Positions 39,775 through 47,553 of a stretch of DNA of 64,000 nt are shown one piece after another; position 1 is the stretch's first letter; every line of letters begins with the position of its first letter. Origin of the DNA: Amycolatopsis sp. NBC_01480 (GTDB lineage Bacteria; Actinomycetota; Actinomycetes; Mycobacteriales; Pseudonocardiaceae). The notes below the pieces were generated by a model. That model saw only the letters and a program-made list of their open reading frames with translations, did not search any database and was not told the DNA's origin. The stretch lies in NCBI RefSeq assembly GCF_036227205.1, contig NZ_CP109442.1, forward strand, positions 3,720,001 to 3,784,000, in the 5' to 3' direction. A program made the translations under genes and the position numbers.

Positions 39775-39809
39775 AGTTGCAAGCAGAGTGCTTGCAACTG
39801 CTAGCACTC
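39775..39809. promoter_or_regulatory. Overlapping palindromes upstream of the XRE/HBHA operon
   Basis: AGTTGCAAGCA-GAG-TGCTTGCAACT (39775-39799) is a perfect 11-bp inverted repeat; overlapping it, GAGTGCT (39786-39792) and AGCACTC (39803-39809) form a second. The pair lies between the divergent PCMT-like and XRE genes and is a likely operator for the XRE protein. Confidence 0.65.
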
Positions 39810-39846
39810 CCGCGTAACGTCGAAGGTGTCGCGAGGAGGTGACCGG

Positions 39847-40287
39847 ATGACAGAACCCGGCGGAGCCCAGAACCCGATGGAGAAGGTCGCGGACATCGCT
39901 TCCGACATCGGCGAGTACATCCGGCAGCAGCGCAGCAGCGCGAAGATCTCGTTGCGGCAGCTGTCGAAACTCGCCGGAGTGTCCAATCCGTACCTGAGCC
40001 AGATCGAGCGCGGGGTCCGCAAGCCCAGCGCGGAGATCCTGCAGCAGATCGCCAAGGGCCTGCGCATCTCGGCCGAGGCGCTCTACGTGCAGGCGGGAAT
40101 CCTCGACCTGCCCACGGGCGGCCCGGTGGGCGACTCGATCCGAGCCGACACCGAGCTGACCGAGCGGCAGAAGCAGGTCCTGCTCGACGTCTACGAGTCC
40201 TTCCGACGCGAGAACGCCGCGGCCCGTCCAGCCGCGGAGGCACCCCCAACACAGACCACTGAAGACATCACTGAGGAGTCGGCATGA
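39847..40287 (+). CDS. XRE-family regulator (Rv0474-like)
   Basis: A 146-aa DNA-binding protein with a Cro/C1 HTH (residues about 25-80: LRQLSKLAGVSNPYLSQIER then GVRKPSAEILQQIAKGL). GAGGAGGTGA precedes ATG 39847. Its stop overlaps the HBHA-like start (ATGA). The order HTH - HBHA - DUF2516 is the same as M. tuberculosis Rv0474-Rv0475-Rv0476, so this is the probable orthologue. It likely controls its own operon through the palindromes upstream. Confidence 0.9.
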   Translation: MTEPGGAQNPMEKVADIASDIGEYIRQQRSSAKISLRQLSKLAGVSNPYLSQIERGVRKPSAEILQQIAKGLRISAEALYVQAGILDLPTGGPVGDSIRADTELTERQKQVLLDVYESFRRENAAARPAAEAPPTQTTEDITEESA

Positions 40288-40973
40288 CCACACCCACCAC
40301 CAAGGACGTCCGCAAGGCCGTCGACACCGCCCTCGAGCAGGTCCGCACCCCGCTGCTCGCCGCGCTCGGCGCCGGCAACCTGGCCAGCCAGGCCGTGGTG
40401 GACGCCGTCGCCAAGGCCCGCGAGAACGTGACCAAGAGCGGCGAGGCGGCCCGCAAGAACCTCGAGGAGATCCCGACCGACGTCGAGGGCCTGCGCGAGA
40501 AGCTGGACCCGGCCGAGCTGCGCAAGGTCATCGACGAGTACACCGAGGCCGCGCTCAAGCTGTACAACAAGCTGGCCGAGTCCGGCGAGCAGGCCTGGGA
40601 CAAGATCGCCGCGCAGCCGCAGGTCAAGAAGGCCATCGAGCAGCTGGAGGACGCGCTGTCCACCGCGCAGGAGCGCGTGGACGGGCTGACCGGCGAGACC
40701 CGTGAGCGCGTGGACGGCGTGCTGGCCAAGGTGACCAAGCGCACCCGCTCGGCCGGCGAGAAGGCCGCCCGCAAGGTGACCGAGGTCGCCGGCGAGACCG
40801 CGGACGCCGTCGAGGAGCTGGGTGGCGAGCTCGCCCACGAGACCCGCTCGGCCACCCGCAAGGTCGCCAACCGCACGGCGCCGAAGACCACCAGCCCGGC
40901 GGCGCGTCGCACCACCACGACCGCCAGCACCACCGCGGCCAAGAAGCCGGCCGCGCCGAAGACCGACAAGTAA
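40284..40973 (+). CDS. Heparin-binding haemagglutinin (HBHA)-like protein
   Basis: A 229-aa, almost entirely helical protein: KDVRKAVDTALEQVRTPLLAALGAG, long coiled-coil heptads through residue 190, then a Lys/Ala/Pro/Thr-rich basic tail (AAKKPAAPKTDK). It resembles mycobacterial HBHA, but with a longer Thr-rich tail. In mycobacteria it binds sulfated glycans and lipid inclusions; in a non-pathogen it may have a structural or lipid-droplet role. Coupled to the upstream XRE gene. Terminated by the hairpin at 40988. Confidence 0.85.
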   Translation: MTTPTTKDVRKAVDTALEQVRTPLLAALGAGNLASQAVVDAVAKARENVTKSGEAARKNLEEIPTDVEGLREKLDPAELRKVIDEYTEAALKLYNKLAESGEQAWDKIAAQPQVKKAIEQLEDALSTAQERVDGLTGETRERVDGVLAKVTKRTRSAGEKAARKVTEVAGETADAVEELGGELAHETRSATRKVANRTAPKTTSPAARRTTTTASTTAAKKPAAPKTDK

Positions 40974-40987
40974 ACGGCACCGCCCTG

Positions 40988-41023
40988 CTGGCCCCGGCAC
41001 CCCGCGAGGAGTGCCGGGGCCAG
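40988..41023 (+). terminator. Terminator hairpin after the HBHA-like gene
   Basis: A perfect 13-bp stem, CTGGCCCCGGCAC with its complement, around a 10-nt loop, 14 bp after the HBHA-like stop codon. Confidence 0.85.
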
Positions 41024-41057
41024 AGTCGTCCCGGCGGCCTGCCGTAAGCTGGAAAAC

Positions 41058-41351
41058 GTGCTGGTTGCCACTTGGATCCTCGGGGTCATCCACTGGGGCA
41101 GCGCCTTGGTCGGGCTCTTCGCCTTCGTACACGCGCTGTTCCAGCGGTCGGACGCCTTCTCGGCCGCTGATCGCCGGACCAAGCCGATCTGGTCGCTGAT
41201 CACCTTCGGCGCCACCCTCGCGCTGGCGCTGTTCTGGCTCCAGGACGCGGGGTTCATCTTCTGGGTGCCCGCGATGGCCGCGGTGCTGGTCTACCTGGTC
41301 GACGTGCGGCCGCGGCTGAACGAGGTCCAGCGCGGCAAGCGCAACTGGTAA
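41058..41351 (+). CDS. DUF2516 membrane protein (Rv0476-like)
   Basis: A 97-aa protein with three transmembrane helices (about 5-25, 45-62, 68-85) and typical FALVHALFQRSDAFSAADRRTK-type loop (here FVHALFQRSDAFSAADRR). GTG 41058 is seven nt after TAAGCT, suggesting a leaderless mRNA despite the upstream terminator. Function unknown; conserved in synteny with HBHA. Confidence 0.85.
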   Translation: MLVATWILGVIHWGSALVGLFAFVHALFQRSDAFSAADRRTKPIWSLITFGATLALALFWLQDAGFIFWVPAMAAVLVYLVDVRPRLNEVQRGKRNW

Positions 41352-41368
41352 AGCAGTAGCGTGGCGAA

Positions 41369-41914
41369 GTGACCACCTGGAGCATTGCCGGGACCCTCAC
41401 CGTCGTTCCCGCGCCCACCCGCACCGACCTGCTCGCCGAACCCGTCGCGAAGGCGCTGGCGGCGCTCGCTTCGCCGGATGCCGTCGGCGTCACGGAGATC
41501 GATCCCGAGCTGGCCGACACCGCCGCGTTCTGTGAGGCGTACGGCTCGCCGCTCGACGCGTCCGCGAACTGCGTGGTCGTCGCCGGCAAGCGCGCCGGCG
41601 AGGTCCGGTTCGCCGCAGCGATGGTGCTCGCCACCACCCGCGCCGACGTCAACGGGGTGATCAAGCGCCGCCTCGACGTGCGCAAGGCGTCGTTCGCGCC
41701 GATGGACGAGGCCGTTTCGCTCACCGGCATGGAGTACGGCGGCATCACGCCCGTCGGCCTGCCCGCGGAGTGGCCGATCCTGATCGACGCCGCGGTCGCC
41801 GCCGCGCCGGAACTGGTGATCGGCAGCGGGATCCGCGGCAGCAAGCTGCTGATCTCCGGTGCCGCGCTCGCGTCGCTGCCCAACGCGGAGGTCATCGAGG
41901 GCCTCGCCCGGTGA
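41369..41914 (+). CDS. YbaK/EbsC-type aminoacyl-tRNA deacylase-like protein
   Basis: A 181-aa YbaK-domain protein: CVVVAGKRAGEVRFAAAMVL, TTRADVNGVIKRRLDVRKAS and GMEYGGITPVGLPAEWPILI match the family, including the Lys in the position of the catalytic K and the GGITP loop. YbaK proteins hydrolyse mischarged aminoacyl-tRNAs. GTG 41369 is six nt after TAGCGT (leaderless). The stop overlaps the start of the ornithine-cyclodeaminase-like gene, so the three genes 41369-44366 form a translationally coupled operon. Confidence 0.88.
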   Translation: MTTWSIAGTLTVVPAPTRTDLLAEPVAKALAALASPDAVGVTEIDPELADTAAFCEAYGSPLDASANCVVVAGKRAGEVRFAAAMVLATTRADVNGVIKRRLDVRKASFAPMDEAVSLTGMEYGGITPVGLPAEWPILIDAAVAAAPELVIGSGIRGSKLLISGAALASLPNAEVIEGLAR

Positions 41915-42918
41915 CGTCCGTCTGGATGCGGTACCTGAGCGGCGCGGACATCGACTCACTCGGCGTCACGCACGCGGACATCGTCGGCGCGGTCGAGGAC
42001 GTGCTGGTCGACCACGGGCACGGCGACGTCGTGTTCGAGCCGCGCACGCACCTCGTGCCGGACAACGGCGGCAAGGGGCACTTCAACATCCTGCGCGGGC
42101 ACCTGTCGGCGAAGCAGGTCAGCGGCGTGAAGGTGGTCGGCGACTTCGTCTCGAACTTCGAGCGCGGGCTGCCCAGCGAGATGGCGCTGATCCTGCTGCT
42201 CGACCCGGAGACGGGCATGCCGCGCGCGATCGTCGACGGCACCATGATCACCGAGGCCCGCACCGGCGCGATGACCGCCGTGGGCGCGAAATACCTGGCG
42301 CGGCCCGGTTCGAAGGTGCTCGGGCACGTCGGCGCGCGCGGCACGGCCTGGTGGAACGTGGTGCTGCTGGACTCGATCTTCGACTTCGACGAGATCCGCG
42401 TGACCAGCAAACGGCCCGAGTCGCGCGAGGACTTCGGGCGGCGGCTCTCGGCGGAGCTCGGCAAGGAGGTCCGCGTCTGCGCCGACGCCGCCTCGACCCT
42501 CGACGGCGCCGACGTGCTCGTGGAGGCCTCGCGGCTGAACGAGCCGGAAGCGTTGGTGCGCAAGGATTTCCTGCGTCCGGGCACGTTCCTCGTCCCGTAC
42601 GGCACGATCAGCGCGCTGGAGCTGACGCTGCTCGACGCCGTGGACAAGCTCGTGGTCGACAACTGGCGCGAGTCGCAGTCCGGCAACCCCCGGTTCGGCG
42701 CGCTGCGGCCGCAGCTGAACGCGGGCCTGCTCACCGAGGACGGCGTGTACGCGGAGATCGGCGATATCGTGGCCGGCAGCAAACCCGGCCGGGAGAACGA
42801 CGACGAGCGCATCCTGTTCTGGCACCGCGGACTGTCCACAACGGACGTCGCCGTGGCGAACATGATCCTGCAGCGGGCCGAAGCGGCGGACGTCGGCACG
42901 ATGCTGCCGTACCGATGA
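41911..42918 (+). CDS. Ornithine cyclodeaminase / mu-crystallin family protein
   Basis: A 335-aa NAD(P)-dependent enzyme. The family signature appears as VSGVKVVGDFVSNFERGLPS, ILLLDPETGMPRAIVDGTMI, TEARTGAMTAVGAKYLA, the Rossmann motif LGHVGARGTAWWNV and DVLVEASRLNEPEALV. Members include ornithine cyclodeaminase, alanine dehydrogenase and ketimine reductases. GTG 41911 overlaps the YbaK stop (GTGA), and its own stop overlaps the lyase start (ATGA). Being coupled to an aromatic-lyase relative, it may act on an imino or amino acid in the same pathway. Substrate not inferable. Confidence 0.85.
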   Translation: MTSVWMRYLSGADIDSLGVTHADIVGAVEDVLVDHGHGDVVFEPRTHLVPDNGGKGHFNILRGHLSAKQVSGVKVVGDFVSNFERGLPSEMALILLLDPETGMPRAIVDGTMITEARTGAMTAVGAKYLARPGSKVLGHVGARGTAWWNVVLLDSIFDFDEIRVTSKRPESREDFGRRLSAELGKEVRVCADAASTLDGADVLVEASRLNEPEALVRKDFLRPGTFLVPYGTISALELTLLDAVDKLVVDNWRESQSGNPRFGALRPQLNAGLLTEDGVYAEIGDIVAGSKPGRENDDERILFWHRGLSTTDVAVANMILQRAEAADVGTMLPYR

Positions 42919-44366
42919 TCGCCCGCGAGCCGGGCGACGTGGTGCGCGCCGAGGTCGAGCGGATCGAGCTGGACCCGGCGCTGCTGGCGTCGGTGCGCGC
43001 GAACCGTTCGGCGATGCTGGCCGCGCTGGACTCCGCCGAGGGCCCGATCTACGGCGTCAACACCGGCATGGGGCGGCTCGCGGGCGTGCGGCTTTCCGCC
43101 GCGCAGCAGGCCGAACACCAGCGGAACCTGCTGGTGGGCCGGGCCGTCGGAGGCCCGCCGTGGCTCTCGCCGGAGCTGACGCGCGCGCTGATGATCATGC
43201 GGCTGCGGAGTTTCCTGCGGCCGGAGGCTGCGGTGAGCGCCGAACTGGTCTCGTTCCTCGTCGACCGGCTGAACGACGGGTTCACCCCCGCCGTGCCGCG
43301 CGGTGGGCTGGGCAGCTCCGGCGAGATCATCCCGCTGGCGCACGCGTTCCAGACCTTCATCGGCCTCGGTTCGGTGCTGGAGGACGGGGCCGTGGTGTCC
43401 GCGGCGGAAGCGTTGCGACAGCGCGGGGTGCAGCCGTTCGAACTGGGGCCGAAGGAGGGCGCGAGCCTGATCCAGGGCTCGCCGCTGGCGCAGGCGTACG
43501 CGTGGCAGCTGAGCGGGAGCGTGCACCAGCTCGTCGACCTGCAGACGCTGTGCGCCGCGATCGCGGTCGACGTCATGGGCGCGCCCCGCGCGGTGTACCA
43601 GTACTCGATCCCGAACCCGCACGTCACGGCGGTGCTCGCGGACGTGACCAGGCTGACCTGGGGTGCGGCCGCGCGGCCGGGTGTGGTGCAGGCGCCGGTG
43701 TCCGTGCGGGTCGGCCCGCGGGTGATCGGCTTCCTGGACCAGGTGTCCGCCGATCTCGTGGCCACGCTGCGCGAGTCCTGGGACACGCCGGGCGACTCAC
43801 CGTCGTTTGTGGACGGTGCCTTCGTGCCGACCACCGGGTACCACGCGGCCGACCTCGGGCTGCGGATGGACGCGGTGAAGGCCGCGGTGGTGCACGTCGG
43901 CGAGGTCGCGGTGCAGCGGCTGCACCGGCTGCTGGACCCGCAGTTCAGCGGGCTGCCGGCGCAGCTGGCCGTGGACCCTGGGCCGCAGGCCGGGCTGACG
44001 CCGTTGCACAAACGCGCGGTGGGGGAGCTGCATGCGTTGCGGCGCTTGGCCGCGCCGGCGACGATCGGCTCGCTCGACACGTCGGCGGGGCAGGAGGACG
44101 TGCAGGCGTTCGCGTGGGCGGCCGGGGCCGAGCTGGAAACGGCGATCGAGCACCTGTTCGCCATCACGGCGTGTGAGCTGATCGCCGGTGCGCAGGCGCG
44201 GCATCTCGCCGAAGGTGACGGCGCCCAGGGCTTAGCCGGGGCGTACCGCTGGATCGCCGCGACCGTCCCGCCGGTGCTGGTGGACCGTCCGCTGGGGCCG
44301 GACGTCGAGCGGCTGGTGGCGGTCTGCCGGGAGACCTACCTCGACGACTTGTCGGACCTGGCCTGA
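42915..44366 (+). CDS. Divergent aromatic amino acid lyase (HAL/PAL, MIO-type) family protein
   Basis: A 483-aa protein of the histidine/phenylalanine ammonia-lyase superfamily. IYGVNTGMGRL (Tyr46) and the TSAGQEDVQAFAW region (equivalent of NQDHVS) are kept. The MIO tripeptide is Ser-Ser-Gly at 134-136 (GLGSSGEIIPLAH) instead of the usual Ala-Ser-Gly, followed by Glu rather than Asp. The second active-site motif, usually QDxYSxRCxPQ, is VQAPVSVRVGPRVIG, so Asp, Tyr and Gln are lost. MIO can form from other first residues, but altered chemistry or loss of activity is possible. Last gene of the coupled operon; terminated at palindrome B2. Confidence 0.85.
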   Translation: MIAREPGDVVRAEVERIELDPALLASVRANRSAMLAALDSAEGPIYGVNTGMGRLAGVRLSAAQQAEHQRNLLVGRAVGGPPWLSPELTRALMIMRLRSFLRPEAAVSAELVSFLVDRLNDGFTPAVPRGGLGSSGEIIPLAHAFQTFIGLGSVLEDGAVVSAAEALRQRGVQPFELGPKEGASLIQGSPLAQAYAWQLSGSVHQLVDLQTLCAAIAVDVMGAPRAVYQYSIPNPHVTAVLADVTRLTWGAAARPGVVQAPVSVRVGPRVIGFLDQVSADLVATLRESWDTPGDSPSFVDGAFVPTTGYHAADLGLRMDAVKAAVVHVGEVAVQRLHRLLDPQFSGLPAQLAVDPGPQAGLTPLHKRAVGELHALRRLAAPATIGSLDTSAGQEDVQAFAWAAGAELETAIEHLFAITACELIAGAQARHLAEGDGAQGLAGAYRWIAATVPPVLVDRPLGPDVERLVAVCRETYLDDLSDLA

Positions 44367-44371
44367 AAAGT

Positions 44372-44422
44372 CCGTCAAGGCCTCCTTACCCGCGTCGGAC
44401 GCTGGTAAGGAGGCCTTGACGG
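44372..44422. repeat. 51-bp palindromic element, family B copy 2
   Basis: CCGTCAAGGCCTCCTTACC arm paired with its complement; one mismatch in the ACCCGCGTC/GACGCTGGT segment. Lies between convergent genes ending at 44366 and 44426. Confidence 0.9.
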
Positions 44423-44425
44423 GCT

Positions 44426-45139
44426 TCAGGACTCGCGGCGCGCGTTCTGCAGGGCGAGGCCCTTCGGCGTGGCCCAGCGCGTCAGTAGCGAGAAAATGCC
44501 CTCGCACACCAAAGCCAGGATGATCACGGCGATGCCGCCGCCGAAGATCTCGCCGTAGCCCTGCGCGCCTTCGGCGAAACCGTCGACGATGTACCGGCCG
44601 AGGCCGCCGCCGTCGTTCACGATGGCGCCGATCGCGACGGTGGCCACGAGCTGCAGGAAGGCCACGCGCGCGCCCGCCACGATCACCGGCGACGCCAGCG
44701 GCAGCTCCAGTTTCAGCATGATCTGCCACTCGCGGTAGCCGGTGCCGCGCGCGGCGTCCACCGTTTCCTGCTCCAGCTGGACGACGCCCGCGTACGTGTT
44801 CGTGAACAGCGGCGGCAGCGCCAGGCCGACCAGCGCCAGCAGCAGCGGCCAGAAGTTCGTGTCCGCGCCCCACCGGCTGGCCAGGAACCAGAACAGGATG
44901 ATCAGCCCGAAGCTCGGGATCGCGCGCCCGATGTTCACCGCGCTGCTGGCCAGGAACGCGCCGCGCCGGTAGTGCGCGAGCCAGACGGCCGCCGGGATCG
45001 TCAGCACGGCCGCGACGAGCAGGGACAGCACGGAGAACCAGAGGTGCTCGACCGTCCGGTACGGGATGCCGGCCGGGTCCGTCCAGCTCCACCGGTTCGG
45101 ATCGGACAGCCACTGGCCCAGCTGTGTGAAGACGTTCAT
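44426..45139 (-). CDS. ABC transporter permease, betaine/osmoprotectant type
   Basis: A 237-aa inner-membrane permease with about six helices. The EAA loop appears as QLEQETVDAARGTGYREWQIMLKL, followed by LASPVIVAGARVAFLQLVATVA. It is the second of two OpuCB/OpuCD-like permeases; it overlaps the first by 4 bp. The binding protein is divergent at 45972. No ATPase gene is found next to these genes in the window. Confidence 0.9.
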   Translation of the reverse strand: MNVFTQLGQWLSDPNRWSWTDPAGIPYRTVEHLWFSVLSLLVAAVLTIPAAVWLAHYRRGAFLASSAVNIGRAIPSFGLIILFWFLASRWGADTNFWPLLLALVGLALPPLFTNTYAGVVQLEQETVDAARGTGYREWQIMLKLELPLASPVIVAGARVAFLQLVATVAIGAIVNDGGGLGRYIVDGFAEGAQGYGEIFGGGIAVIILALVCEGIFSLLTRWATPKGLALQNARRES

Positions 45140-45834
45140 CGGGCCCGCACCTTCCGCGCCCACGGGGCGAGCGCGCGTTCGCTCAGCCACAGGAGCAGGT
45201 CGACGACCACGGCGAGCACCACCGAAAGCACGATGCCGACGATGATCGGGCTCGGGTTGGGCGTGGTGGTCTGGATGCCGGCGCGGATGAAGTAGCCGAG
45301 GCCGCCCATGCCGAGCAGCGAGGTCACCGTCACCAGGCCGATGGTCGTCACCGCGGCCACGCGCAGGCCCGCGATCACCACCGGCAGCGCCAGCGGCAGC
45401 TCGACCTGCCAGAGCAGCCGCCGCCGGGTGAAGCCCATGCCGATCGCGGCCTCGCGGACCTCGGTGGGCACCTGCTGGACGCCGGTGACGATGTTGCGGA
45501 TCAGGATCAGCAGCGTGTACGTCGCCAGCGGGATCACCGCCGTGGTGAAGGAAAGCCCGAAGAACGGCACCAGCAGCGCGAACGCCCCGAGGCTCGGGAT
45601 CACGTACAGCGCGCCGGTCGCGCCGAGCACCAGCGGGTAGAACCAGCGGTAGCGCAGGCACAGGGTGGACAGGACCAGCGAGACGACCAGCCCGATGCCG
45701 AGCGCCGCGGCGGTCAGGGCGATGTGCTCGCCGAGCCGCTGGACGATGGCGTCGGAATTGCGCTCGACCCACCGCCACTCGAAGATCGGCCGGCTGCTCT
45801 CGGCGAGCAGCGGGGTCACCGAAGGCGCATGCAC
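45136..45834 (-). CDS. ABC transporter permease, betaine/osmoprotectant type
   Basis: A 232-aa permease. The helices from about residue 38 on and the EAA loop GVQQVPTEVREAAIGMGFTR then RRLLWQVELPLALPVV are typical of the OpuBB/ProW branch for glycine betaine, choline or proline betaine. It precedes the second permease and is divergent from the substrate-binding lipoprotein, with 137 bp between that should carry both promoters. Confidence 0.9.
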   Translation of the reverse strand: MHAPSVTPLLAESSRPIFEWRWVERNSDAIVQRLGEHIALTAAALGIGLVVSLVLSTLCLRYRWFYPLVLGATGALYVIPSLGAFALLVPFFGLSFTTAVIPLATYTLLILIRNIVTGVQQVPTEVREAAIGMGFTRRRLLWQVELPLALPVVIAGLRVAAVTTIGLVTVTSLLGMGGLGYFIRAGIQTTTPNPSPIIVGIVLSVVLAVVVDLLLWLSERALAPWARKVRAR

Positions 45835-45971
45835 TGGCCGACCTTACCCCGTTCGGGGCGCCGGATTCCGGTTGTTGAGATCAGGTAGCGGTTGAATCCC
45901 AATGCGTGGTTTCTGTCGTGGCTCACGGTTAAGGTCCAATCCTCTGTTCGAGGAAAGAGGAGTGTGGGGAC

Positions 45972-46898
45972 GTGCGCTGGACCCGGAACATCCGAGCGGC
46001 GGCACTGGTGACGGTCGCCGCTTTGAGCCTGACCGCCTGCGGGGGTGGCAGCGGGGGCTCCGGCCAGCCCGCCGCCCCGAGCAAGGGCGGTGCGCCGATC
46101 GTCGTCGCCTCGTTCAACTTCACCGACAGCCAGATCCTGGCCGAGATCTACGCGGCCGCGCTGGAGGCCAAGGGCTACCCGGTCACCCGCAAGCTCAACC
46201 TGGGCTCGCGGGAGCTGATCTACCCGTCGCTGAAGTCGGGCGAGCTGCAGTTCCTGCCCGAGTACCAGGGGTCGGCGATCACCACCGGCTTCGGCAAGGA
46301 CCCGGTCAAGGACGCCGCCGGCGAGCACGACCAGCTGGCCAAGCTGTTCGAGCCGTCCGGCATCTCGCTGCTGAACTACGCGGCGGCCGAGGACAAGAAC
46401 ACCTACATCGTGAAGGCCGACCTGGCCAAGTCCAAGGGCCTGACCAGCATCAGCGACCTGAAGAAGCTCGACAAGGTCGTGATGGCCGGCCCGCCGGAGT
46501 GCGAGAAGCGGCTGCCCTGCTTCCAGGGCTTCAAGGACGTGTACAAGCTCACCAACGCGACCTTCCAGACCGTGCAGGAGGCCGGGCCGCGGGTGCAGCA
46601 GCTCAATTCTGGCGCCGTCACGGTGATCCCGGTCGACTCGGTGAGCCCGCTGGTCGGCGACTCGCAGTACGTGGCGCTGAAGGACGACCTCACCATCGTG
46701 CCCACCGAGAACGTGGTGCCCGCGGTGAACAAGAAGGTGCTCGACGCGCGCGGCGCCGACTTCGCGGCAGTGGTCAACGCGGTCAGCGCGAAGCTGACCA
46801 CCGAGGGCATGCGCGAGCTGAACAAGCGCGTGGATTCCGACGGCGAAGTGGCGGCGGACGTGGCGAAGGACTGGCTGAAGCAGCAGGGCCTCGCCTGA
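45972..46898 (+). CDS. Betaine/osmoprotectant-binding lipoprotein (OpuAC/ProX type)
   Basis: A 308-aa lipoprotein from GTG 45972. The signal peptide RWTRNIRAAALVTVAALSLT ends in the lipobox LTAC (Cys about 22), followed by a Gly/Ser linker. The domain shows VVASFNFTDSQILAEIYAAA, LNLGSRELIYPSLKSGELQ and LPEYQGSAITTGFG, the pattern of OpuCC/ProX-type proteins, with LKDDLTIVPTENVVPAVNKKV near the end. It captures a quaternary amine for the divergent permeases. Terminated by the hairpin at 46914. Confidence 0.92.
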   Translation: MRWTRNIRAAALVTVAALSLTACGGGSGGSGQPAAPSKGGAPIVVASFNFTDSQILAEIYAAALEAKGYPVTRKLNLGSRELIYPSLKSGELQFLPEYQGSAITTGFGKDPVKDAAGEHDQLAKLFEPSGISLLNYAAAEDKNTYIVKADLAKSKGLTSISDLKKLDKVVMAGPPECEKRLPCFQGFKDVYKLTNATFQTVQEAGPRVQQLNSGAVTVIPVDSVSPLVGDSQYVALKDDLTIVPTENVVPAVNKKVLDARGADFAAVVNAVSAKLTTEGMRELNKRVDSDGEVAADVAKDWLKQQGLA

Positions 46899-46913
46899 GG
46901 CGTTTCGACAGGT

Positions 46914-46952
46914 CGAACGGGCCGCCCGGGGTTCTCCCGGGCGGCCCGTTCG
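46914..46952 (+). terminator. Strong terminator hairpin
   Basis: A perfect 17-bp stem (CGAACGGGCCGCCCGGG with its complement) and a 5-nt loop, 15 bp after the binding-protein stop. Confidence 0.9.
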
Positions 46953-47005
46953 TTGTGTGTGCGAAGGTAGCGACGGCGGAACACGAGGAGAAGCTGAGGA
47001 GCGAG

Positions 47006-47440
47006 ATGGGAAAGGTCACGGCCACCGCGGAGCGCACGATCGACGCGCCGGTGGACAAGGTTCGCGAACTGGTCGCCGACTACGCCGAGACCCGGCCGAA
47101 GCTGCTCACCGAGCACTACCGCGACTACGAGGTGACCGCGGGCGGGCACGGCGCCGGCACCGAGGCGAGCTGGAAGCTGCAGGCGACGTCGAAGCGCGTC
47201 CGCGACGTGGCGGCCACTGTGAGCGAGCCGTCGCCGGGCACCCTGGTCGAGACCGACGCGAACTCCAGCATGGTCACCACCTGGACGGTGGCGTCCGCCG
47301 GCGAGCGCTCCGTGGTGCGCATCGAGACCAGCTGGGACGGCGCCGGCGGCATCGGCGGCTTCTTCGAGAAGACGTTCGCCCCGGGCGGGTTGAAGAAGAT
47401 CTACGACGGCGTGCTCGGCAAGCTCGAAGAGATCGTGTAG
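47006..47440 (+). CDS. SRPBCC (START/polyketide-cyclase-like) family protein
   Basis: A 144-aa protein with the SRPBCC pattern: TATAERTIDAPVDKVRELVADY at the N-terminus, alternating strands in the middle (ASWKLQATSKRVRDVAATVS, MVTTWTVASAGERSVVRIET) and a C-terminal helix FFEKTFAPGGLKKIYDGVLG. A hydrophobic cavity binding a small molecule or lipid is expected. ATG 47006 has GAGGAG nearby. Stand-alone gene. Confidence 0.85.
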   Translation: MGKVTATAERTIDAPVDKVRELVADYAETRPKLLTEHYRDYEVTAGGHGAGTEASWKLQATSKRVRDVAATVSEPSPGTLVETDANSSMVTTWTVASAGERSVVRIETSWDGAGGIGGFFEKTFAPGGLKKIYDGVLGKLEEIV

Positions 47441-47553
47441 CGCTCACCACAGGTCCCCGCGAAATCGGAATGATCGCCCCGGTTGGCTCGTTGGCCGGGT
47501 ATATGCGGGGCGAACGCCCCGGTTGACTCAGTCCCACGAAACGGAGTTCAGCG

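Noticed and set aside
39786..39809. CIRCE element for HrcA
   Set aside because: The half-sites are in reversed order (GAGTGCT first) and no heat-shock gene follows.
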